From: Bacteroidota bacterium
GTDB lineage: Bacteria > Bacteroidota > Ignavibacteria > UBA10030 > UBA6906
Direction: 5' to 3'
DNA length: 64,000 nt
Assembly (NCBI GenBank): GCA_019637975.1
Contig: JAHBUR010000020.1
Location: forward strand, 1 to 64,000
Of this stretch, positions 54,503 to 62,404 are shown one piece after another. The notes below the pieces were generated by a model. The model worked only from the letters and a program-made list of their open reading frames with translations. It was not told the origin of the DNA and did not search any database. Numbering within the stretch: position 1 is the stretch's first letter; each line of letters opens with the position of its first letter. A program made the translations under genes and the position numbers.

Positions 54503-54572
54503 AAGTGCACGGAAGAGAAGGCCTCGATTTCCGTGCACTTTGAGATTACGACTTTGGACTCAGAGAAGCAAC
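54503..54572 (-). repeat. Intergenic hairpin repeat, copy B (direct repeat of 48782-48855)
   Basis: AAGTGCACGGA / TCCGTGCACTT 11-bp stem, 16-nt loop, then TTTGAGATTACGACTTTG and GAGAAGCAAC, same orientation as copy A. It begins 4 bp after the serA stop codon (minus direction), where a terminator would be expected. Confidence 0.85.
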
Positions 54573-54576
54573 TACA

Positions 54577-55512
54577 CTACACGAGAACTTCTCCCTTCTT
54601 GTATTCGCCGAGCGCCGCGACAACTTTTTCTGCAATCTCCACGCCGACCCTGTCCTGTGCCTCCTTCGTCGAGCCGCCGATGTGAGGCGTAACGGAGACG
54701 CGGGGATGGTTGATGAGTTCGAATTCCTCCTGCGTCGGGGGCTCATGCTCGAACACGTCAAGCGCGGCATACAATACTTTGTGGCTGTTCAGTGCCTCGA
54801 GCAAATCACGCTCGTTCACCACTCCGCCGCGGGCGCAGTTGATGAGGATGACGCCGTTCTTCATCTTCTCAAAATCATTCTTTGCAATGAGCGGCCCGCC
54901 GGCTTTGTCAAACGGTACATGCAGTGTTACATAGTCGGAGATGCGGAGGAGTTCTTCCTTTGATACCATCTTCACGCCTTTGATGTCCGTGTCCTTGATG
55001 TACATGTCATAGGCCACGACGTTCATCATCAAGCCCATTGCGCGCTTGGCGACTTCCGTTCCGATGTTGCCGAAGCCGATGATGCCGAGCGTCTTGCCCG
55101 TCACTTCGATGCCCTTGCTGAATTCCTTCTTCGGCCATTCACGATGCCGCATCGCAATGTTGCTCATCGGCACGAACCGCCCGATTGCAAGCAGATGCGC
55201 AATCGTCAGCTCCGCCACCGAAATGGATGATGCCTTCGGCGTGTTGAGGACTTTGATCTGCTTCATCTTCGCATATTCAACATCAATATTGTCAACGCCC
55301 ACGCCCCCGCGGGCAATGACCTTCAGATTCGTGCCGGCGTCAATCACCGCCTTCGTTACCTTCGTTGCCGAGCGGACGATGATGGCGTCGTATTCGGGGA
55401 TTGTTGCTAACAATTCGTCCGGAGTGAGTGTTTTCTGCGTCAGCTCGAAACCCGCCTTCAACAGAATGTCGGCACCGGATTTTTCGATTCCGTCTGTGAT
55501 AAGGATTTTCAT
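54577..55512 (-). CDS. serA: D-3-phosphoglycerate dehydrogenase (short, no ACT domain)
   Basis: First step of serine synthesis: oxidises 3-phosphoglycerate with NAD. 311 residues from ATG at 55510-55512 (MKILITDGIEKSG; AAGGGA 6-7 nt upstream). Rossmann motif GKTLGIIGFGNIGTEVAKRA, catalytic residues in NCARGGVVNERDLLEAL (Arg), DVFEHEPP (Glu) and TPHIGG (His). The C-terminal ACT/ASB regulatory domains are absent, so no serine feedback by that route. Follows the aminotransferase gene by 42 bp. Confidence 0.92.
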   Translation of the reverse strand: MKILITDGIEKSGADILLKAGFELTQKTLTPDELLATIPEYDAIIVRSATKVTKAVIDAGTNLKVIARGGVGVDNIDVEYAKMKQIKVLNTPKASSISVAELTIAHLLAIGRFVPMSNIAMRHREWPKKEFSKGIEVTGKTLGIIGFGNIGTEVAKRAMGLMMNVVAYDMYIKDTDIKGVKMVSKEELLRISDYVTLHVPFDKAGGPLIAKNDFEKMKNGVILINCARGGVVNERDLLEALNSHKVLYAALDVFEHEPPTQEEFELINHPRVSVTPHIGGSTKEAQDRVGVEIAEKVVAALGEYKKGEVLV

Positions 55513-55554
55513 GGTCGTCCCTTTCATATTGTAGAGCGGAACTCCAGTTCCGCT

Positions 55555-56625
55555 TTAGAGTTTAAGAATGCTTTCGATAGCTGCTGTTACTTCCTTCACA
55601 TCATTCAACGTCAGTTCGCCCATATGCGCAATGCGGAATGTCTTCTCCTTCAAATCGCCGTAGCCGTTGGAGATTTGCAGCCCGACTTTTGCAAGCTCGC
55701 TGTTCAATCCCGCGACGTTGATGTTCCGCGTGTTGGTGATTGTTGTGAGAGTCTGCGACGCATACTTCTCGACCGGGAAGAGAGCGAAATGTTTCTTCGC
55801 CCAGGCGCGGGTGAACTCGGCCATTTCCTTGTGGCGGGCAAAGCGGTTGTCAAGGCCTTCGGCGAGAATCCGATCCAACTGGAAGTTCAGCGCAAACATA
55901 TGCGGCAGCGACGGGGTTGCATGATATTGGTGGTCCTTCGTCTCGATGTATTTGTAGATTTCGAGAAGATCGAGATACCAGCCGCGATGCTTCACTTGCT
56001 TGCCGTGTTCGAGCGCCTTGCGGGAGATCGAGCAGATTGCCATACCGGGTGGCAGCGCCAGCGCTTTTTGCGTGGAGGTGATGCAGACATCGATGCCTAA
56101 CCTGTCCACTTCCACCTTGGCGCCGCTCAATGCGCTGACGGAATCGACAAGCCACATCACGTCGGGGTATTTCTTGCGGACTTCGGCAATCTCCTCCAAC
56201 GGATTCATGATGCCGGTGCTTGTTTCGTTGTGCGTGATGGTGAAGACGTCGTACTTGCCGGTGGAGAGGTACTGGTCGACGATTTCCGGCGTCGTCGGCT
56301 CGCCCCATTTTGCTTCATGTTTGTCAGCGGGGATGTTGTTCACTTCCGCCATCTTAAACCAACGGTTGCCGAACGCCCCGACGGAGAACACAACGGCGCG
56401 CTTCGCCGTCAGCGAGCGAATGGAGCCTTCCATCAATCCCGAACCGGAGCTTGTCGAGAGGAGGATGGGATTTTCCGTGTACATCACTTTCCGCAACTTC
56501 TCCGAAATCTCCTTCTGCATCTTCGATGCATCCTTGCTGCGATGCCCGATCATCGGAGTTGCGAGTTTGGCCAACACCTCGGGCGCAACTTCGGTGGGGC
56601 CGGGGATGAAGAGTTTCTTGTGCAT
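55555..56625 (-). CDS. Class V aminotransferase (alanine-glyoxylate / phosphoserine type)
   Basis: 356 residues from ATG at 56623-56625 (MHKKLFIPGPTEV; GAGG 5 nt upstream). PLP enzyme with IPGPTEVAPEVL, GSGLMEGSIRSL, LVDSVSALSG and the PLP-lysine motif TSTQKALALPPGMA. In serA-linked operons this family acts as phosphoserine aminotransferase instead of a true SerC; inferred for this gene from its position just before serA. Specificity for alanine, serine or phosphoserine cannot be read from the sequence. First gene of the minus-strand run. Confidence 0.88.
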   Translation of the reverse strand: MHKKLFIPGPTEVAPEVLAKLATPMIGHRSKDASKMQKEISEKLRKVMYTENPILLSTSSGSGLMEGSIRSLTAKRAVVFSVGAFGNRWFKMAEVNNIPADKHEAKWGEPTTPEIVDQYLSTGKYDVFTITHNETSTGIMNPLEEIAEVRKKYPDVMWLVDSVSALSGAKVEVDRLGIDVCITSTQKALALPPGMAICSISRKALEHGKQVKHRGWYLDLLEIYKYIETKDHQYHATPSLPHMFALNFQLDRILAEGLDNRFARHKEMAEFTRAWAKKHFALFPVEKYASQTLTTITNTRNINVAGLNSELAKVGLQISNGYGDLKEKTFRIAHMGELTLNDVKEVTAAIESILKL

Positions 56626-56990
56626 GATTGCCTCGGTAGTTATCGTGTAGGTGAACGCGTAGTAATACTCTTCTAAAGAAGGCAACCGTTGTGCCACGCC
56701 GGACTGTGAGAACTGTTTGAATTTCACGTCTAAACGTTGGATTGATGTTGCGCTTTCCTACAAATCGGAGGAGAGAGACACGGGTTTTTCAAAAGTGGGA
56801 ATGAGGAAGTGATGAATGTTTCAACAGACGCTTGGAGCGAAAACAGCCTGCATTTCGTGTAAGGAATTTCGAAGGCAGAGTCAGGGAATCCCTGATTGAC
56901 AAGGGCCGAACGGAGAAGTATATTGAGGCAACCCTGAAGATAGGCTTTCCATTCTTCGCATTTCAGGCAATCCTGTACCTTGAAGATAAA
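56626..56990. other. 365-bp divergent intergenic region
   Basis: Between the aminotransferase (minus) and the 56991 lipoprotein (plus). It holds one clear plus-strand promoter (56896-56924). No minus-strand promoter could be chosen. The plus frame of the lipoprotein is open through much of it, but without a plausible signal. Confidence 0.5.
56896..56924 (+). promoter_or_regulatory. Promoter of the 56991 lipoprotein
   Basis: TTGACA (56896-56901), 17-bp spacer, TATATT (56919-56924); start predicted near 56931, 60 nt before the ATG. Confidence 0.65.
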
Positions 56991-58067
56991 ATGAAAAGAA
57001 CCACACTGCTGCTGCTCGTTCTTGCTGTTGGTTTCAACTGCAAGAAAGAACCCCCCGTTGTGCCCCCCAACGGCGGACCGGATACGACCTCGCACCAGTT
57101 CTCGTTTGTTCTCGACACACTCGGCGACGGGAATTCGAGTGTGCTGAACGACGTGTTCATCATTTCGGAGAGCAACGTCTGGGCAGTCGGTGAAGTATAT
57201 CTACGAGACTCGACGGGACAGATCGATCCGACGCGCTACAATCTAGCACAATGGGATGGTGCAGCATGGAGATTTCTCCGGGTTCTTTTTCCTGTTTGCA
57301 ATAGCAGTGGACAAGAGATTGGGACATTTCCGTTTGCTGCGACCAGCATCTTCGCCTTTGCGGCGAATGATGTTTGGATCGCGTCGCTCGGCACAGTAGT
57401 TCGTTGGAATGGTCAGGTGTTTCAGAGAATATGTTTGCCACCGGGTTCGGCACAGGGAAGTTTCAAGAAAATATGGGGCCACGCCGGAAAGCTGTACTTG
57501 GTAGGAACGAACGGGAACATCACGTACTTCTCTGGAACCAATTGGCAGCGCCTTGAAAGCGGCACGACGGTAGATATCCAGGACATTTACGGTGCGGTGG
57601 ATGGGCGGACGGGGGAGACCGAGATTCTGGCGGTGGCGTCACTACAGAACTATGGGCGTGGGCTTGAAATCCTAACGTTCAATGGTTCCGCGGTCACTCG
57701 ACTAGATACTACAGGTTTACGCCTTGCACAAAGCAGCCTCTGGTTCGCACCTGGTGGGAAGCATTATGTCGCCGGTGATGGTCTGTTCTGGAAGGAGGAC
57801 CTTGGTACAGGTCGCTGGTCGCTTGATACGACGCAGCCAAATATCTTCAAGCGAAGGATTCGTGGCAATGCGGCCAATGATGTTTTTGTGGTGGGGGATT
57901 TTGGCCTTGTGTCGCACTACAACGGCGCGACCTGGCGTCAGTATGGAGGCCGAGAGATTCCACATTTTTTTGGTTCGTTGGTATCGGTCGCAGTTTTCGG
58001 AGACCGGATGATAGCAGTCGGGGAGATTTCTAACAAGGCAATTGTCCTTCGAGGACAAAGACCCTAA
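56991..58067 (+). CDS. Lipoprotein with beta-propeller-like repeats
   Basis: 358 residues from ATG at 56991 (MKRTTLLLLVLAVGFNC); lipobox VGFNC gives a lipidated Cys17. Repeated 'NDVW/FVxGxxGxVxxxNGxxW' strands (ESNVWAVGEVY, ANDVWIASLGTVVRWNG, ANDVFVVGDFGLVSHYNG) point to a propeller of WG/Kelch-like kind. Upstream in-frame codons are ignored because the promoter and lipoprotein signal fit this start. No sorting domain. Function unknown; probably surface or periplasmic. Confidence 0.65.
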   Translation: MKRTTLLLLVLAVGFNCKKEPPVVPPNGGPDTTSHQFSFVLDTLGDGNSSVLNDVFIISESNVWAVGEVYLRDSTGQIDPTRYNLAQWDGAAWRFLRVLFPVCNSSGQEIGTFPFAATSIFAFAANDVWIASLGTVVRWNGQVFQRICLPPGSAQGSFKKIWGHAGKLYLVGTNGNITYFSGTNWQRLESGTTVDIQDIYGAVDGRTGETEILAVASLQNYGRGLEILTFNGSAVTRLDTTGLRLAQSSLWFAPGGKHYVAGDGLFWKEDLGTGRWSLDTTQPNIFKRRIRGNAANDVFVVGDFGLVSHYNGATWRQYGGREIPHFFGSLVSVAVFGDRMIAVGEISNKAIVLRGQRP

Positions 58068-58104
58068 CATGATGTGCATGTTCAATCATAAGCAAGGAGG
58101 AGTT

Positions 58105-58824
58105 ATGAAGTGTCTCATTGCATTCTTAGTAACAGTATTGCTTGCATATAGCTCAAGCGCGCAAGTTCGAATCTCTGAAACCAGTGCGCCAAAAGCCGAG
58201 CCACATGTGGCTGTCAATCCAACAAACCCAAACCACATAGTCGTTGTGGCCATAACAAAAATCAATTTTGCCCGCATAGGTGCTTACCGTACAACGAATG
58301 GAGGCGTCAATTGGATCGGGAGCGACGATATTGTCCAGCAGGTGAATGTTGATGCGGGAGACCCCGTCGTTGCATTCGATGGGGCAGGGAATGTTTATGT
58401 GCTCTATCAGGTGCGAACACAGGGGAAACTGTACCTTCTTGAGTCAATGGATGGTGGGGTAACATGGGAACCGGCGATGACGGTTTTTACCGGTGATCCT
58501 GACAGACCGTGGATGGCGATAGATGAATCGCCCAATGCTGCGGGATTCTATGATATCTTTGTTGCAGTGACGAGTTTTGAGGGCTCTCAAGTTTCGGACA
58601 TTGTCCTCACTAGGTCCACCGACGGTGGGGCCAGTTTTTTCGCCGCCACCTTGTCGGCTGTTGGAAATAACCAGGGTAGTTATGTTGCGATCGGGCCAGA
58701 CAATGATGTCTTTGTCGCTTGGGCAGAACTCAGTTCGGTGAACGCTGTAACTCAGATCAAGGTTCGGCGATCTACAGATCGAGGGGTCACATTCAGCGGG
58801 GCCCTGATTTTGTGTACCTCTTGA
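58105..58824 (+). CDS. Short exported Asp-box (BNR/sialidase-like) protein, probably truncated
   Basis: 239 residues from ATG at 58105 with a strong SD (AAGGAGGAG). Signal peptide ending in SSSAQ. Four Asp-box motifs (TTNGGVNW, SMDGGVTW, STDGGASF, STDRGVTF) mark blades of a sialidase-fold propeller. A full fold needs 6-7 blades and cargo versions end in a T9SS domain; this one stops at TGA right after the fourth box. That stop overlaps the -35 box of the btuB promoter. Probably a 3'-truncated gene. No catalytic sialidase residues (FRIP) seen. Confidence 0.6.
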   Translation: MKCLIAFLVTVLLAYSSSAQVRISETSAPKAEPHVAVNPTNPNHIVVVAITKINFARIGAYRTTNGGVNWIGSDDIVQQVNVDAGDPVVAFDGAGNVYVLYQVRTQGKLYLLESMDGGVTWEPAMTVFTGDPDRPWMAIDESPNAAGFYDIFVAVTSFEGSQVSDIVLTRSTDGGASFFAATLSAVGNNQGSYVAIGPDNDVFVAWAELSSVNAVTQIKVRRSTDRGVTFSGALILCTS

Positions 58825-58849
58825 CTTCCGCGCCTCAACGCGCTATATT
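58821..58849 (+). promoter_or_regulatory. Promoter of the cobalamin-controlled btuB operon
   Basis: TTGACT (58821-58826), 17-bp spacer, TATATT (58844-58849); start predicted near 58856, about 27 nt before the riboswitch. Confidence 0.7.
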
Positions 58850-58882
58850 GTCTCCCACAAGTTCGCTCTTTCTCAAAACAGA

Positions 58883-59081
58883 TTTTGGTGTCCCGACATA
58901 AAGGTCGGGATGAAAAGGGAATTCCGTACATCCGCTTCGGCGGACTTAAGCGGAAGCTGCCCCGCAACTGTAATCCCGATTCTGCCTCGCGCAGAATCAG
59001 TATTCTCTCATGAACGTCACTTTCCACAAAGCACGGTGGATGGGAAGACGGGAGAATCGGGAAAGCCAGGAAACCTGCCAA
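58883..59081 (+). promoter_or_regulatory. Cobalamin riboswitch
   Basis: The aptamer is recognised by TTTGGTG at the start, a TCCCGAC/GTCGGGA stem, AAAAGGGAATTCCG, then GAAGCTGCCCCGCAACTGTAAT (B12-box region; positions about 58955-58976) and the 3' box GCCAGGAAACCTGCC (59065-59079). Spacing and order match the class. B12 binding should reduce expression of the downstream btuB and BtuG-like genes. Confidence 0.93.
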
Positions 59082-59098
59082 AATCTTCAGTCCTACAC

Positions 59099-59181
59099 AA
59101 TCTTCGCGGGAAGATTCGGGAACGGCACAACATGAAAGTGTGTGTTCACCCTGTCTTTCTCAGCGAAGGACAGGGTTTTTT
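59099..59181 (+). terminator. Expression platform with rho-independent terminator for btuB
   Basis: Small hairpin AATCTTC-GCGG-GAAGATT (59099-59116), then the terminator ACCCTGTC (59148-59155) / GACAGGGT (59169-59176) followed by six T. The stem CGGCACAAC ... GTTGTGCCG encloses the terminator and includes the btuB start region. The GGACAGGG of the terminator also serves as the likely SD for the GTG at 59185, so the same bases can block transcription or start translation. Confidence 0.75.
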
Positions 59182-59184
59182 GTT

Positions 59185-61215
59185 GTGCCGAAATCACTAT
59201 TCATAACTTTCCTTGTTTGCGCCCTTCTCGTTCCGGTCTCCCGAACGAACGCCTCTCCATTTGACTTGCCGGATGATTCAAAGGCATCTGCCGACTCAAC
59301 TATCAAATCGTACACATTCGGCGAAATCGTTGTTACTGCCACTCGTTCGCCGCTTAGCAGGGTGGACTCGCCGTCGCGGGTTCAGCTTATCGCAGCGGAG
59401 GAAATCCAATCTTCCCTCGAAAAAAATCTCGGCGAACTTCTCGTCGGCAAAGCGGGCTTACTCGTCAGGCAGTACGGATCCGGCGCAAGCTTGCAGACGG
59501 TTTCGTTCAGGGGAATGAGTGCCGAACACAGCGTCGTCCTGCTCGACGGCATGCCCATCGGCAATGTGCAAACCGGCCTCACGGATCTCTCGGTTATTCC
59601 TCTCGACAATGTGGAGAGTATCGAGCTTGTCAGGGGAGGAAGTTCGGCGCAATACGGAAGCGATGCAATGGGCGGGGCGATCAACATTCTTACCACACCT
59701 GATGTGAGATCGGGCTTTGTGCGGTTCGACGTGGCAACACGCTCAGCAGGCTCGCAGCGTGCCGGCGTTTCGGGCCAGGTCCGTTTGTCTGACGAATGGG
59801 GGATTCGGGCAGGCAGCAGCGTTGAGTACGGCCGCGGCGATTATGATTTTGCGATCGTAGATGGTGGAAGAAGAGTCAATGCTACTAGAAGCGGCTCTGA
59901 CTTCCGCTCGCGGCAGCTTTTTGTAGTGGGGGATTGGAGAACTGAAGCGGAAACCGAGGCATCGGTGATGTTGTCGTCGTATGATGCTGAGCGGGGGACT
60001 CCCGGCCCGGTTCTTACCATTCAGAATCAGGGAACTGCCCGCCAAACGGACGAGCATATTCAGGCAAGCGGAGTGTTCCGAAGTCGATTAAGTGACCAAC
60101 TCCGGTTCTCGGCAGGAGTCAACGTCCAGAATGCCTTCGAGCATTACATCGACCGGTACGGGATATTCAAAGCGGATAACCATTACCGGAACATTCTGAC
60201 AACGGCTCAGGCCAACCTGCATTACTCGCTGTTGCCGAATCTTGTATTGCATCCGGGTGTTGAGTTCGGCCATGCGACAGCGTCGGGTAATGCGTTGGCA
60301 CAGGATCAGAAGCGGACGCACAGCGCTGTGTACAGCGGGGTCGAATTCCATTCCAATATTTCTCCTTTCCGCCTTTCTCTTTATCCCTCAATCCGCTACG
60401 ATAAATATTCGACCGTGGGGACTGCAGTAAGTCCGAAGATGGGAATGAATTTCCGGTACGCGGAGGAAAGCCATTCACAAGCCGGTTTTGGTGCAGCAAT
60501 TCACGCGACAGCGGGCAGGAATTTCCGTGCCCCGACATTCAACGAGTTGTACTATGCAGGTTCGGGAGGAAGGGGGAATCTCGATTTGAATCCGGAGAAA
60601 TCCATGAGCGTCGATGCCGGTCTGACCCTGCAGTTCGCATTGTTCGGACACCACGAAATTGACGTGACGTACTATTCAATCACTACCGAGGATCGCATCC
60701 AGTGGCTTCCGACTTCCGTCGCTACGATATGGTCGCCGGTGAATATTGGGAGGACGAAATCGTACGGGGTAGAAGTGGAGTATCGGTGGTCGCCGCTTCC
60801 CGGGTATCTTTGGTTGGAAGGCAACTACGCAACAATTGACGCGCAGAAGAAATTCAAATCTTCGCCCAACGATCCGGCATTCGACAAACAGTTGATCTAC
60901 GTCCCGCTTGAAACAGGAAGTGCCGGGGTTCACGCCGCCATTCGCACTCAGCATGGTATTGTGCCGAGGGTGTTCTTGAGAGTTGAGGCAAACTACGTCG
61001 GCATCCGGTACATCTCTGAAGACAATACTCAGGGACTTCCATCCTATCTCACAATGAACGGAAGTTGCAGGCTGGAACTGAACCTCTTCGGGCTGACGGC
61101 GTTCGTGAAGTACGAAATGCTGAACATGCTGAACGAGTCGTATGAGATTCTACCCCGATATCCGATGTCCCTGAGAAATCATTCTTTGACATTATCTATT
61201 CAGACAGACTTATAG
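59185..61215 (+). CDS. btuB: TonB-dependent cobalamin receptor BtuB
   Basis: 22-strand outer-membrane barrel importing cobalamin with energy from TonB. About 676 residues from the GTG at 59185 (MPKSLFITFLVCALLVPVS, signal peptide). TonB box FGEIVVTATR near residues 45-54, plug domain with LLVRQYGSGASLQTVSFRGMS and LDGMPIGNVQTGLTDLSVIPL, VELVRGGSSAQYGSDAMGGAINI-type plug end, and a barrel with TonB-dep_Rec features to the terminal Leu. The riboswitch upstream and the BtuG-like gene downstream make the substrate assignment strong. The frame also extends 15 codons upstream over the terminator; rejected. Confidence 0.9.
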   Translation: MPKSLFITFLVCALLVPVSRTNASPFDLPDDSKASADSTIKSYTFGEIVVTATRSPLSRVDSPSRVQLIAAEEIQSSLEKNLGELLVGKAGLLVRQYGSGASLQTVSFRGMSAEHSVVLLDGMPIGNVQTGLTDLSVIPLDNVESIELVRGGSSAQYGSDAMGGAINILTTPDVRSGFVRFDVATRSAGSQRAGVSGQVRLSDEWGIRAGSSVEYGRGDYDFAIVDGGRRVNATRSGSDFRSRQLFVVGDWRTEAETEASVMLSSYDAERGTPGPVLTIQNQGTARQTDEHIQASGVFRSRLSDQLRFSAGVNVQNAFEHYIDRYGIFKADNHYRNILTTAQANLHYSLLPNLVLHPGVEFGHATASGNALAQDQKRTHSAVYSGVEFHSNISPFRLSLYPSIRYDKYSTVGTAVSPKMGMNFRYAEESHSQAGFGAAIHATAGRNFRAPTFNELYYAGSGGRGNLDLNPEKSMSVDAGLTLQFALFGHHEIDVTYYSITTEDRIQWLPTSVATIWSPVNIGRTKSYGVEVEYRWSPLPGYLWLEGNYATIDAQKKFKSSPNDPAFDKQLIYVPLETGSAGVHAAIRTQHGIVPRVFLRVEANYVGIRYISEDNTQGLPSYLTMNGSCRLELNLFGLTAFVKYEMLNMLNESYEILPRYPMSLRNHSLTLSIQTDL

Positions 61216-61227
61216 GAGGCCGTTGCC

Positions 61228-62259
61228 GTGATCAAGAACTTCTGTTGTGCCGCACTTCTTGCAGTGACCCTTCTTCCGGGTTGCCGTAACAACAACGTCA
61301 ACAATCCGGTCGTCCCTCCGCCGCCACAAAGCGACAGGGGGGTGTTCATCATCAACGAGGGGGCATGGCCGAATCCGGGATCGGTGAGTTTCTACAACAT
61401 CTCGAAGGACTCTGTGTTTGCTTCCGTGATTGGTCCCTCGGCGGGCTGGATTACGCCGAACGACGGACGGGTGGTTGGTGGGAAATTGTATGTTGTCGTG
61501 AATGGCGGAGACAAGATTTACATACGCAACGCGGAAACGTTTCAGGCGCTCGACTCGATTGCGTTGCCCTCCGGCAGCGGGCCGGGCTATCTCGCTGTTG
61601 TTGACAGCACCAGAGCTTACGTGGCAAACTACAACGGCACCGTCTCACTCGTCAATCTTGCGACCAGAACTGTAGTCCGGACTGGCAGCCCTATCGTGAC
61701 TTTTCCCGGAGGTATTGCTGTTAATGGCGACCGGGTGTTTATTTCCGACTACGGCTTCTTTCCCGGTTTCAGCAACATCGTCAAAGTGTTGGACGGCAAT
61801 TCCCTCGCCGTTGTGGATTCAGTTAGGGTGGGATTGGCTGCAGGTTCGATGGTGAGTTCCGGAAACAGGGTGTATGTGGTTTGCGCGAACAGTTTTCCAG
61901 CCAAAGGGAAAGTGTTTGCTCTGAATGCATCCAACGCCTCGGTGGTTGATTCGATAACGGTTGGCGACGGGCCTTCCGATATTGCGGTCAGAAATCAGAC
62001 GCTGTATGTTCTTCATTATGATCACGTTATGAGACTTGGCACGAATCCGCTTTCGGTCGGTGATTCACTCTTCATCCGGATCTCGAATGCCATCTATTTC
62101 TACTCAATGCAGGCGGATGATGTGACAGGGGATGTGTATGTTTCGCAGGTTGTCAGCGGTGGGGGAGCGGGAGAGGTTCTGGCATATACGTCGGCAGGTG
62201 TGTTGAAGCGTCCGCCGTTTAATGTCGGAATCTTCCCCGGCTCGATTGTTTTCAAGTAG
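61228..62259 (+). CDS. BtuG-like surface lipoprotein (DUF5074/YncE-type propeller)
   Basis: 343 residues from GTG at 61228 with SD AGGAGG 8-9 nt upstream. Lipobox LLPGC (Cys19). Seven-bladed propeller signature: repeats such as GVFIINEGAWPNPGSVSFYN, YVANYNGTVSLVNLATRTV, VFISDYGF...VKVLDGNSLAVVDSV, VYVVCANSF...FALNASNASVVDSI. In Bacteroides, BtuG of the same type captures B12 with very high affinity at the surface and hands it to BtuB. Here it is 12 bp downstream of btuB under the same riboswitch, so the same job is inferred. Confidence 0.75.
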   Translation: MIKNFCCAALLAVTLLPGCRNNNVNNPVVPPPPQSDRGVFIINEGAWPNPGSVSFYNISKDSVFASVIGPSAGWITPNDGRVVGGKLYVVVNGGDKIYIRNAETFQALDSIALPSGSGPGYLAVVDSTRAYVANYNGTVSLVNLATRTVVRTGSPIVTFPGGIAVNGDRVFISDYGFFPGFSNIVKVLDGNSLAVVDSVRVGLAAGSMVSSGNRVYVVCANSFPAKGKVFALNASNASVVDSITVGDGPSDIAVRNQTLYVLHYDHVMRLGTNPLSVGDSLFIRISNAIYFYSMQADDVTGDVYVSQVVSGGGAGEVLAYTSAGVLKRPPFNVGIFPGSIVFK

Positions 62260-62299
62260 TAGCCCGTTTTTCCCGCCGGTTAAGTTCCAAATAGTCACC

Positions 62300-62342
62300 A
62301 AAAAGTGACGATGCAGATCACATGCTGTTATCGTCACTTTTT
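62300..62342 (+). terminator. Terminator of the btuB operon
   Basis: AAAAAGTGACGAT (62300-62312) / ATCGTCACTTTTT (62330-62342): 13-bp perfect stem, 17-nt loop, ending in a T run and followed by CTATTTTG. Located 40 bp after the BtuG-like stop codon; symmetrical enough to work on both strands. Confidence 0.85.
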
Positions 62343-62367
62343 CTATTTTGAGCCTGATTTTTCGCAG

Positions 62368-62396
62368 TTGTATACCGATCTCTACTTTCCTATATT
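62368..62396 (+). promoter_or_regulatory. Promoter of carA
   Basis: TTGTAT (62368-62373), 17-bp spacer, TATATT (62391-62396). Predicted start near 62403, only about 2 nt before the carA ATG (62405), and there is no SD, so the mRNA may be leaderless. Confidence 0.5.
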
Positions 62397-62404
62397 GAGC
62401 CACA

